From assembly GCF_000002985.6 (NCBI RefSeq), contig NC_003283.11:18787501-18851500 (forward strand): a stretch of 64,000 nt of DNA, given 5' to 3'. Within the stretch, counting starts at the first letter, position 1. Each line of letters starts with the position of its first letter. This DNA is from Caenorhabditis elegans (taxonomy: Eukaryota; Nematoda; Chromadorea; Rhabditida; Rhabditidae). This document shows positions 29,501-39,346 of this stretch, piece by piece. Both the position numbers and the translations under genes were made by a program. The notes under the pieces are model-generated. The model had not been told where the DNA came from, searched no databases, and was given only the letters and a program-made list of their open reading frames with translations.

Positions 29501-31910
29501 TCGTTTCAAAATCTTCATTAAAAGACCGGAAAGAGGAGATGTTTGTGCATCGAAGCTTTTGGAAGTAATGAAAAGTGAGAACCTTGAAAGAAATATTCAA
29601 ACTAAACTGAACTATTATTCCAGTGGAAAAATTGCACATTCTACGGAGTATCACCATTGGAAACGATCCAGTAATCACCTATAAAAAGTACAAGGCTACC
29701 AGTCAAATGTCAACCGCTCTGAAAGCTAAATATTATGAAAACATTGGAGTATTCGGAGTTTTTGCACTTATTCATGGCGCCCCCTTAGAATCCAGTCCTC
29801 GTAAGGAAAACAAAATCATCGAAAATCCTCTAATTTCATTAAATTTCCAGATTTGAAAGGGATTTTATACAGAAATTTTGCTAAACTTATTGTAAAAGAT
29901 GTACATGATACCGATGCTCAAGTGTCCTTCAATTCATTGAAGAAGAATAAAAGGTAGGAGAGTTTAAAGTGTTTTTGAAGCCACTAACAATTTTCAGATT
30001 TGTAACTGTTCAAATTGATGAAGACACAAAACTCATGAATTGCTCATCTACAAAATGCAAAGCAAATCTTCCAATCTTTCCAAAATAGGTGCGCAGTGTT
30101 ATTCTTATTTAGGTGCGCAGTGATTGCTAATGCCGATAGTGATTTCCGAAAGAAAGCATTCAATTCACATGTCGTCTATGCGTCAACATTTTCAGTCGGA
30201 TATTGTGAAAGAACAATGATTAACAAAACTCAAGCTAGAAGACATAAAAGAAAGTACAAATATCGTTCGAAAGGAAATCATTCCCGATCCCTCCTTGGGT
30301 ATCCATTCCTTGATTTATCTTAAAACAATTTTCTTTTGCAGGATTCACACAAGTCCGACAAGTTCTTCTATGCCGCAGGCAATTTATTCTAATGATAGTC
30401 TCAACACGACTGATGGACTGTTTGGAGATGAATCTCTCAATAGTGAAACCAGCATTGTCAGCTTCACCGGAGAAAATGCGGTGAGCCAGTGTCGTCGATC
30501 TTCTCGTTTGAGGTATTTCAGACTTTTTGCTGTGTTCACTATCAAGTACTTTTCAGAAACAAGCAAGAGAGACAAAGTCTATTGGAATCAACTGTAAATA
30601 TTATTCCTGAGCCTGTTTTTTTAAGAAGCAATGTAACATCTTTGACAACAAGCGAATCAGATGATATTCAACAGTTTTTCCTTGAAAACGAGTCGCTATT
30701 CCAAATTGAATACAAAATCGATTACAAAAACTACAGAGACTACACTATTGTGCCCTCTTTCGGAACTGTTTTACCGAAGAGTAAATGCGAAATCGCTTTG
30801 ATTTGTCGACCTACCGGAAAATCTGAATCAGATCGAATGACTATCTGTTACAAAACAGTGGATAGTGATAATGACTTGGCCAACGGATGCTTTTCGGAGA
30901 TGAAAAAAATAGTTATTGATATTAAAGGGTAAGTACCTTTTGTGTTTTCAAAAATTCTAAACTTTATAACCAATACCACTTCAGAAGATCACAGGAATCA
31001 CCAATTCACTCAATACCATCATCTTCTGGCTCTTCATCTACTTCTTCGCCTTCTGCCAGGAGAAGAAACATTGTGGACTCTGATTCTGATTGACTGCTAC
31101 TGTTCTGTTCTGTTCCATTAAGCTAAATTTAGGTTTTTCATAATTTAGTAGTTCTTTATATGTTTGTTTCTATTTGGTTATTTTTTTGTTTCTATTTGTT
31201 TTAATTGTCGAAATTTTAAAATTTGTCTTCAAATTTGGGCGAATTTTTTATTAAATTATCAAAAGGTTGGAAAATAAAAACTTGTTCGCCGTTGAATATA
31301 CTTATTAAAAATGTTGCCCCCTAATTTGTTGCCCCAGGGAGAGTTCAAATGTTGCCCCCTTTTTTGTTGCCCCTAGGGAGAGTTGGCCTGCGCCATTAGG
31401 GCAAAATACTCAAAAATTCCAAAAATGTTAAAATAAAGTTTAAGTTCTCAATTTTTGTACTTTTCCAATGTTTTTTTCTGGGTTCCGATCAATATTCACT
31501 GAAAAAAATTCAATTTTTCTGCGAAAACCACTAAATTTTCTAGATCGACGCTATTGTCTACATCATGTATCTTCTGCAATTCCCAATTGCACCACTTCAC
31601 ATATATAACTTAACAAGAACTGCAAATCGGAGACAGCCGTAAGTTTTCTAAAAATTTCCAGGGAAATAAGTTTCTGAAATTTGGAAAAAAAATTTGATCC
31701 GAAAAAACATTTTTTTTCGAAATTTTTCGATTTTTTTCCAACTTTTTTTTAAAGAAGAAACGCTTATTTTTAGGATGCATCACTATTTACTATTAAGTTT
31801 TTTCATGAAAAAGTTGGATTTTCAGCCGCCAAAGCCACCAAAGTGCTCCAAACTCTGCCAGGCTGGAGCCCAATGTTCCGCAGCACATTGCCACAATTAA
31901 TCACGTTTAA
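23505..31910 (+). CDS. rhodopsin-class G-protein-coupled receptor
   Basis: Exons are 23505-23793, 23952-24049, 24160-24347, 25016-25217, 25745-25837, 25895-25960, 31544-31638 and 31826-31910, about 371 aa with closing phases. Seven hydrophobic segments are visible. TM3 ends WTWVAMYADRF, a DRY-type motif created exactly at the exon 2/3 junction, followed by YIFFPFRFRRH. TM6 starts after LKRRSHDIRRC and TM7 holds QFPIAPLHIYNL. The N-terminus (about 28 residues) has no signal peptide. The ATG directly follows a TTTCAG, suggesting trans-splicing. AATAAA follows the stop. It resembles nematode peptide or GnRH/AKH-like receptors, a tentative match. The 5.6 kb intron between exons 6 and 7 houses a MULE transposon. 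The introns also hold six tRNA-like units. No coding lesion was seen. Confidence 0.85.
24541..26125. repeat. tRNA-like units in GPCR introns
   Basis: Plus-strand units lie at about 24541-24608, 24851-24917 and 25316-25385; minus-strand units at about 25563-25629 and 26052-26121. The first two are about 310 bases apart and share flanking sequence, suggesting that the repeated unit is longer than the tRNA-like part. A sixth unit (26344) is split by the transposon. Confidence 0.85.
26344..26409 (-). repeat. tRNA-like unit split by transposon insertion
   Basis: The unit runs from GCCACAGTGGGGACTCGAAC to TGCGCCATT at 26409 and resumes after the transposon at 31389 with TGCGCCATTAGGGCAAAAT. TGCGCCATT is thus duplicated. 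The empty site can be read by removing the element and one copy. Confidence 0.9.
27536..30088 (+). CDS. MULE-type DDE transposase, probably damaged
   Basis: Fourteen exons can be read: 27536-27600, 27647-27944, 27988-28087, 28132-28232, 28278-28405, 28445-28591, 28649-28775, 28824-29013, 29054-29173, 29238-29341, 29390-29574, 29624-29800, 29851-29953, 29998-30088. The catalytic-type landmarks are in order: VDGTFDIS (first Asp), a Cys-His-Asp-Gly-Glu motif (second Asp), LRCDIH, and TTNKIENLNN (Glu), as in Mutator-like transposases. The N-terminal part has a cysteine-containing domain (HIDGFKW, QCSKYSG), possibly DNA binding. Two problems appear. The frame shifts by one base between exons 4 and 5, and a TAG follows LPIFPK at 30086. 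Either could be a real lesion or a wrong splice guess. The role would be excision and insertion of this element. Confidence 0.65.
30113..31093 (+). CDS. MSP-domain reading frame inside the transposon
   Basis: Exons 30113-30298, 30342-30512, 30557-30928 and 30985-31093 splice with closing phases to a stop 295 bases before the transposon end. The first part is basic (QARRHKRKYKYRSKG). A serine-rich linker follows, then about 100 residues resembling a major sperm protein domain: FQIEYKIDYKNYRDYTIVPS, FGTVLPKSKCEIALICRP and ESDRMTICYKTV match the MSP beta-strand pattern. The tail is Ser-rich and acidic (VDSDSD). There is no clear ATG, so it is probably the C-terminal part of the transposase protein, separated by the TAG at 30086 and a 22-base duplication (GTGCGCAGTG twice). 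MSP and VAP domains mediate protein binding; here the purpose is unknown. The MSP call is from pattern only. Confidence 0.55.
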
Positions 31911-32265
31911 CTTGAATAAAGCTCTTTAAAAAAAACTGTTCTATGACTCAAAATACTCAAGAAATGGACAAAAATTTGAAAGTTTTAGATTTTAAAAAAA
32001 TTGAAATTTTTTTGAAATTTTTTTTGTTGAAATTTTAAAGTTTTTTTTTCAATTTCTTCTGGATTTTTTTTTACATTTTCGATTATTTCTGAGTACCTTT
32101 TTACATGAAAAAGCATGGGCAATTGAGCTTTTGACAGGTCCTTGACATTTTTGTTTTGAAGATTTTCCCCCCGAAAAAAAATTTCAAAAAAAAAAAAATT
32201 TTTCAGTTTTTTATTGCTATTCCAACAGAGTTTTCAAGCTTAAAGAAATTTCTCCCAAAAAAGCA
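31911..32265. other. short intergenic gap
   Basis: AATAAA of the GPCR lies at about 31914. The rest is A/T runs. A TTTTCAG near 32203 and TTCCAACAG near 32229 could serve as acceptors before the ATG at 32266. No gene was seen. Confidence 0.5.
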
Positions 32266-35200
32266 ATGAATTTTCTGCAAACGGACCCAATTATGGCTCG
32301 CCGAACCCGGAGCCGAAGTTCTCGGAAGAAAGAGAAGCGGAGCTCATTATTGGGGTTAGTTCTTTTTTTTGGTGGAAAATTTAGCATTTTTGGAGCAAAA
32401 CTAGCTATGTATTCGAATAAGTGAGTTTTTGAATTTTTTTTAAATTTTGAAAAAAAATTTCAAAAAAATTTCAAAAAAATGAAAAAAAATTTTTTTTTGG
32501 AAATATAAGAATTCTATTGGGTTTTATATACATTTCCTTCAAATTCTAGGATATTGGCACATTTTTCATTAAAAATCGTTCAAAATTCTGCAAAATTGGC
32601 AAAATTACGGCAGTTTTAAAAATCAACATTTTTCAAAAAAAAAATTTTTTTTGAAAATTTTTTTTTTTGAATTTTTCTAAAATTCCCTGCATATTTTATA
32701 TACATATATATATATTTTTTTTTTTTTCAAACATTTTCTAGTATTTTGTTGTAAATTCCTCCGTGAATCCAATTTTCTCCGCCGAGAAAGGGCAAAAGGA
32801 GAGGGGGGCAAGAAATGTCCCGAAGAAATTGGGGCGAAAAGTGGGTTTCAAATTTCCAGAAATTGTATTCGGAAGACGGCGTTTTTGCCTTCTGATTGTT
32901 GAGATTTTATATGACATTTCCGTCAGCTGAATTGGAATTTTTTTTTGGAAAAAAAATGTGAATAATGAAAAAAAAAAAATTTTATCTGCCACGAACTTTC
33001 TTTCATAATTATTTTAGGATTAGATTTCTAATTTCACAATTTTTAGAATTATTTTAGAAAACATTTTATCTTAATTTCAACCCAAAAATTAACTGAAAAT
33101 CTTAAAAACTGACCAAGTTATGACATTTTAAAATTTCAAAAATTTTCAAAAAATTTTTTTTTTCAAAATTTTTTTTTAATTTTCAAATTTTAACAAGATT
33201 ATAAAAAATGTAACTTCAACTTTTTTAGTAGCTTTAAATATTAAAAATTTTCAGCTCGACATTCATGACGTACTACAACGCTGTCGACAACTTTGGGAGT
33301 CTTGAAAGTGAGTTTTTTGTCGAAGTTGAAAAAAAAATACGGTTTCCCATAATTTTTAGGCTCTGAGGTTTTGAAATTTGAGATCAGAACCTGATAATTA
33401 CTCTAAAACACCTGAAAAATCAAGAAAAATTTTTCTGCCACAGTGGGGACTCGAACCCCGGTGCTCAGAATGGTGGTCGGCGAAAATCCCACTGCGCCAT
33501 TCGGGAAAAAAAAAAATTTGAAGCGCTGAAAGTAGTATGAATTGCTAAAAATAGCCATCTGAATAAGTATTTTTCTACAGTTCATAATTTTCAGCGGGAC
33601 AATTCCAGTTTGACAAAGAAATCCCAACTTTTCGAAAATAAAAATTTGAAACTAAATTTTTGCCATGTTTTAATGATTTTTAAGGTTAGATAACTCAAAA
33701 TTCATATTATACACCTTCAAAATCCCCTAAAAACATTTTTTAAAAAAATTTTGCCACAGCGGGGACTCGAACCCCGGTGCTGTGATTGGTGGTCGCCGAA
33801 AATCCCACTGCGCCATTCGGGCAAAATTTTCAAAAATGTTGAAAAATAGTGGAAAATGATATTAAAAACTAGAAATGAAGGGATTTTTCACTTTCTTGGG
33901 ACTTTTGAATAAAAACTGAAAAAATTAAGAAAAACAATTTTTTGAAATTTTTTAGAAAAAAAAATACCAAAATTTTTTTTTCAAATTTTTTTCTTATAGT
34001 TAATTGTTTCTCATTTTTAGTTACTAATTGGCTCTGATCACTCATACAAAGCCTCAGAATGTTCAAAAAGCCTCCTTTTCCCCAACTTTTCCCAACATTT
34101 CCTCCCCTTTTCCGTATTAATGAAAAAAGTTCACATTGTCATATGGGTGAGCCATTCCTTATGTGACATGTGATGTTTCAATAATGAGGTTCACAAGAAA
34201 AAGAAGGCAAGAAAAAAAAGTTGTAAAGCGAAAAAAGTGAAAAACGCGCGAAATTTGATCTGCCTCCCCCTCGGCTGTTACAAAAAGTGATCGGAAATTC
34301 GCAAAATTGCATTTTAAACACTCAATTTTTACAATTCGCTCAGTTTTCACTTGTTATCTGTCGAAATGACATGCTTCTCAAATAGCTGTTCACTTAGGTT
34401 TTTGGTTTTTGAGAAAAAATTTTTTAAAGACTTTTGACTTTTTTCAAAAATTTCTCATTTTTCATCAATTTCCGAAAGTTTTTCAGTCGTTCAGACTTTG
34501 AAATTGGAAATCAACACCCTTTAAATATCCGAAAGTCATTTGAAAAACACAAAAAAAAATTGGACCACAGTGGGGACTCGAACCCCGGTCGTGTGATTGG
34601 AAGTCGGCGAAAATCCCACTGCGCCATTTGGGCAAATTTTTTTAAAATTACTGAAATTGACGCAAATCGGTTTAAAATTCGAAAAATTGAAGTATTTTTA
34701 TATTTTAAACTACGAAACCCCAAAAAATATCGATTCCTATAAGCTTTTTTTTGAAGGTAAATAAGTTTCAAGTCATTTTTCCCCAATTTTCAAAAGTTTT
34801 TAGTTGTTCAAACTTTAAAATTTAAAATCAGCGCCTTTTAATCACTCGAAATTATCTTGAAAAACACGAAAAAAAAATTTTGCCCACAGCGGGGGCTCGA
34901 ACCACGGTCTTGTGATTGGAAGCCGGTGAAAATCCCACTGCGCCATTTGTGCAATATTTGGAGTTTATCAAAAATGACGGAAAATCAAAGAAATTAATAA
35001 AATGTGGTGGTCAAGATTACTATTTAAATTTTTAGCTTGAAAAAAAAATAACAGAAATCAGTTTTTCAATTATTTATATCAGTTTTCTATTTTTTTTTCA
35101 TATTTTTGAAAATTTTTGGGGTTTAAAACTTCAAATTTAAAGTTCGCAACACTTAATTAACCTATAAACACTAAGACAAAAAGTTTTGCCACGGCGGGGG

Positions 35201-35924
35201 TTCGAACCCCGGTGGTGTGAGTGGTAGGCGCCGAAAATCCCACTGCGCCATTTGGACAAAAATTTTAAAAATGGCGTAAATTGGCGGAAATTAATGAAAA
35301 ATGAAATTTTGTCTATACTAAACATCTTTTTCTATGTTTTGGATCAATTTTTCTCCCAATTTTTTTCGATTTTAGAACAATTATAGGTTATCCGATATGT
35401 GCTCCTCATTTCCTATTCATAAAATTGTTCTCAAGTTACCTTTCAACATTTTCTACATTTTCACACAGAAAACTCTTCAAAAAACAGAAAAAAAGAGCAC
35501 CAACACATTAAGTTGTAATAGCTCCATTATAGTTGCTCCGCGGAGCAACTATTTGATGACTTTTGAAGGGAAAATGTGTTTTTTTGTTCTTTTTTAATGT
35601 TTTTTTACTGGAACATACTTAAAAATAAAGTAAAATTAGTAATATAATAATTTGAGAAAAAATAAGAAAAATATTATTTTCGAAAAAAAAATTCCAAAAA
35701 TTTTTTTTTCAAAAATTTCAAAAAAAAAAAAAAAAAATTTCACTCGAATTTTTTCATTATTATTTATTTTCTACTTTTATAATTCATCATTCTAAACAAT
35801 TTTTCAATCAAATAACCCAAAAAAAAACCTACAATTGCAAATTTCCAGCACCCAACGGATGTTTTCAGGCAAAAATGTGTTCTCCCCATTGGCAAGCGAA
35901 CGGATACGTCGGAGGCCGAGTCAG
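32266..35924 (+). CDS. upstream exons, probably an alternative 5' end of the EF-hand gene
   Basis: Three short exons (32266-32354, 33255-33307, 35849-35924) join in phase. They encode a basic N-terminus (MARRTRSRSSRKKEKRSS), then STFMTYYNAVDNFGSLE and CFQAKMCSPHWQANG, 72 codons plus two bases. The last donor (GTCAG/GTATG) is good. The phase fits an acceptor at 39388 (GCGACAG/GCC), which would put them in frame with the downstream EF-hand protein as a long isoform. That acceptor is not pyrimidine-rich, so the link is an inference. The alternative is a separate small gene whose last exon I could not find. No known domain was recognised in these 72 residues. Confidence 0.45.
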
Positions 35925-36515
35925 GTATGCTAATTTGGTTATTTAGTATGTTTTAAAAATTCAAAGCTAATATTGAGAAAAAGTTAAGAGAAAAAATTTT
36001 TGCCAAAAAAAATTTTTTTTTTTGGAAATTTTTTTTTCAAATTTTACAAATTTTTGAAAAATGATTTTTTCTCAAAAACTTGATCCATTTTGTGTTATTG
36101 TTTCATTTTCACCCCAATTGTATGTTCTTTGTACCCCTTTACGTCACCCAACGGGCCGTGAAGAGGCATTTAGTTATTTATATGACTTTTCGCACCCAAT
36201 TTCTGACATTCTGTATTTTTTCCAACTTGGGCGGTATTTTTAGCATGATAAGCTTAGTTTTGTTGTCAGTATAGCAAAAAAATTTGAAATAGTGAAAAAT
36301 TTTTAAGTAAGAAAACTATTGTTTTTTCCACATTTTTCTAAAAACTAAATTTTCGTATTTTCTGGAACTTATTAAGCTTCAAAACCTAAAATTTTCAACT
36401 CAGCCCAGTCGGTTTGCCTTAAGAACAATAAAACAAAAAATTTTGCCACAGCGGGGACTCGAACCCCGGTTGTGTGATTGGAGGGCGCCGAAAATCCCAC
36501 TGCGCCATTCAGACA
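33437..36515 (-). repeat. tRNA-like units, minus-strand run
   Basis: Units are at about 33437-33505, 33763-33832, 34565-34633, 34883-34952, 35189-35257 and 36445-36515, all in one direction. Spacings of 326, 318 and 306 bases occur within the run. All have CGGGGACTCGAACCCCGG-like inverse B boxes; the 34883 unit has GCTCGAACCACGG. Confidence 0.85.
35529..35552. repeat. perfect 24-bp palindrome
   Basis: ATAGTTGCTCCG is followed directly by its reverse complement CGGAGCAACTAT. It is GC-richer than its AT-rich intronic surroundings and belongs to none of the repeat families noted here. Confidence 0.9.
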
Positions 36516-39346
36516 AATTGTCGAAAATGGCGGAAATTGACTGAATTCGAAAGAAATGTAATATTTAAGGTAGATTTCGTAATTTTTATATATTTTGAGT
36601 TTTAAAAATGCAAAAAATATACTATTTAATATAGCATATCGGCAAAGTCAGTCATCTTTGGCCTAAAAACTTCCAAAAAGAGTGTAGTATGTATAATTTT
36701 TTTCTTGTTCCACAGACTTTTAGAGATACAACTAATAACCAATGCTACACACCACCACCACAACACCACAAAAGTCGAATAATTAATGACGCTGAAATGA
36801 GATAGAAGATGAGAACTTCTTCTTCGCTTTTTTTCTCTATTTTCGCTGCTTTTTTTCGATTTTTTGGTGTGAAAAATGTGGGAAAACGTTGATTTTAAAC
36901 TAAAATAACCCAAGTTGAAACAAAAAATGTTGGGAAAAAAAAAATAATTTTAGGCCAAATTTTTGAAAAAAACATTTTTTTTCGAATTTTTTGAAAAAAA
37001 TTTTCCCAAATTTCCTAAATTTTCTCAATTCATTTTCAATTTTCTAGTTTCATAACAAAGCCTAACAGATATTCCACCTCCTGTTCAATGCTCAATCGTA
37101 AATCAGAGTCCCCCTCTTTCCTCGGGGGCTCTGATTTCCGAAAAAAAAGGGTCCTATCAAATTTCACAACGTTTTGTTTCATTTCGTCTTTAAACCCGAG
37201 TGACAACATAAATTTTATGATTTTCCTGCAAATTTTTACATTTTTTAGTGTTTTTGTAACTTTTGCCCAAATGGCGCAGTGGGATTTTCGGCGACTCCCA
37301 ATCACAAGACCGGGGTTCAAGTCCGCACGGTGGCAAAAATTTTTTTCCTTGTGATTTTGAGCAGTTTTACGGTTTTTTCGACTTTAAAACCTGCATTTTT
37401 TTGGTTTTAAAGGTGCAAAACTTTTAGAAAGGTCGAAATTTTGGATTCGAAATTTTTATCCGAAAATTGTGAAAATTTTATTTAAATTATTAGATTTTTA
37501 GAATTAATTTGTGAAATATGGATTGAAAACCTATTTTTCTTATTATTATCATCACTTTCCACCTTTTTTGAAATTTTCGTTTGAATGGCGCAGTGGGATT
37601 TTTGCCGGCTCCAATCACAAGACCAGGGTTCGAGTCCCCGCTGTGGTCAAAATTTTTTCTTGTGGATTTTTCGAGTAATTCAAAGATAATTAACTCGAAT
37701 TTCGAGGTTTCAGACCGCAAAAAGTTTGAGAACTTGTCGAAAAGCGTCTCCCAATACTTCAAATTTCAAATTGGTTGTAGAACTGGTTTTTTTTTCATTT
37801 AAACAGAAAATTTACGCTGAAAATGTGTTTACTTGTCAATTATCCCACTTTTTAGCATTTTTCACTATTTTTGAAAATTTTGCCGAAATGGCGCAGTGGG
37901 ATTTTCGCCGCCTTACAATCACAAGACCGGGGTTCGAGTCCCCGCTGTGGCAAAATTTTTTTTTTGTAATTTTCGAAAAGGTTAAGGACAATTTAAGGGT
38001 GGGGAACTTGAATTTTTGTATTTTGTCACGTTAATTTTCAGTTTTTAGAATAAAATTTTAGTTTTTTTTGTATCTTCAAAAAAATTTTTTTCCAAAATTT
38101 TTCCTATTATCAATAGAATTTAAACTTGAATTTTTGTAATTTCATACCCAAACGAGCATTCTAACCAAAAAAAGAAGACAATTCCATTTATATCTTTCCA
38201 GTTATTTTTTCTTCTATTCAATATCTCTTTTTCCCATTCCAAAAGACACGAAAAGGATATGCGTTTGGCATTTATTCGTTCTTTTTTCTCAAATTTTTGT
38301 GTCTAGTGAGTGATGTTTTCTTTTTTCGGCAAAATTTGTTTGGGCTTTCGTACTAAAAACATTGAAAAAAAAATTTTTGAAATTTTTTTTCTATATTATG
38401 AAACTTCTTTCCAAGATTTGCACAAAAACTTTAAGAAGATAAATTTTTGATAAAAGCAGCCATTTTCCGCCATTTTCGACAATTTTGTCCAAATGGCGCA
38501 GTGGGATTTTCGCCGGCTACCAATCACAAGACCGGGGTTCGAGTCCCCGTTGTGGCACAATTTTTTTTCTAGTTTTGTGAGAGCATATTAGTTGTGTAGA
38601 GCTTGAATTTACTAGTTTTAGAATTGTAAAATTTCTAGAAATAGTCGTAAATTTAGTTTCGGTTTTTTTGGTTTTTTGGGAAATGGTTTTTTTTCGAAAC
38701 GCTGAAAATTAGCTTGAAAATCATATTTCCCATATAAATAATTATATTTCATGCTTGAAACGTTAATTTACTCAATTTTTGCACGACCAACATTATTGAA
38801 AAAAAGTTTCCAAATGGCGCAGTGGGATTTTCGCCGACCACCGATCACAAGACCGGGGTTCGACTCCCCGCTGTGGCCCAATTTTTTTTCCGTTTCACTT
38901 TGTTTTTTATGTGTAATTTACAGGTTCTCATCTTGAATTTCACAATTTTAAACCTTAAAAATTTGTAAAAAATCGGGAAAATTCGAAAAAATTTCAACTT
39001 TTTTTTCAAAAAAAAAAATTTTTTTTTTTCGAGATTAAAAAAAAACACAAAAACAACATTATATATGTGTTTATCTCTCTTTTTTCATCATTTCCCCTCT
39101 TATCACCATCTGATATCTCTCAATTGCTCGACCACTATCACTTGTCGTGTCAGCAGGGAGGGGGTGCCACCAGTGCCACCAGTTCTCATCTCTCAACCCT
39201 CATTTATCACTGATATCATCACTTGTCTATTACCACTATCACCTATCAGCTATATTCCAACATAAAAACAAGATAAACCCGAAAAAAAATTTTTGGAAAA
39301 TTTTTTTTTGAAATTATTTTTTTGTGAAAAATGAAAAGTTAAAAAA
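36516..39346. repeat. intron or intergenic stretch with plus-strand tRNA-like run
   Basis: Units are at about 37265-37335, 37580-37646, 37883-37952, 38488-38555 and 38810-38877, all plus, with spacings of 315, 303 and 322 bases. The rest has A/T runs and a C/T-rich block near 39070-39260 (for example CCACCAGTGCCACC). Coding-length frames here run through the repeats and were not accepted. Confidence 0.7.

Larger units (their letters stand above)
26410..31388 (+). mobile_element. Mutator-like (MULE) DNA transposon with 9-bp target duplication
   Basis: The element is 4979 bp. The left end GGCCAACTCTCCCTAGGGGC and right end GCCCCTAGGGAGAGTTGGCC are perfect inverses. The matching right end extends about 78 bases (31311-31388). 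The left end is longer (26410-26582) because a segment with CTCCCTGGGGGCAACAAATT and AGGGGGCAACATTTT is repeated. The 9-bp direct duplication TGCGCCATT (26401-26409 and 31389-31397) flanks it; 8-11 bp duplications are typical of MULEs. Inside are spliced transposase exons and an MSP-like domain, all on plus. The left 1.1 kb has no recognised gene. The good ends and perfect target duplication point to a recent insertion. Confidence 0.9.

Noticed and set aside
26410..31388. The 5 kb element as a Polinton or virus-derived element
   Set aside because: Too short, with a 9-bp target duplication and a Mutator-type transposase. No polymerase, integrase or capsid-type frames were seen.
31826..31900. 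A cysteine-rich C-terminal tail for the GPCR (PPKPPKCSKLCQAG frame)
   Set aside because: Attractive, but the splice phase from 31638 puts the last exon in another frame that ends at 31910.
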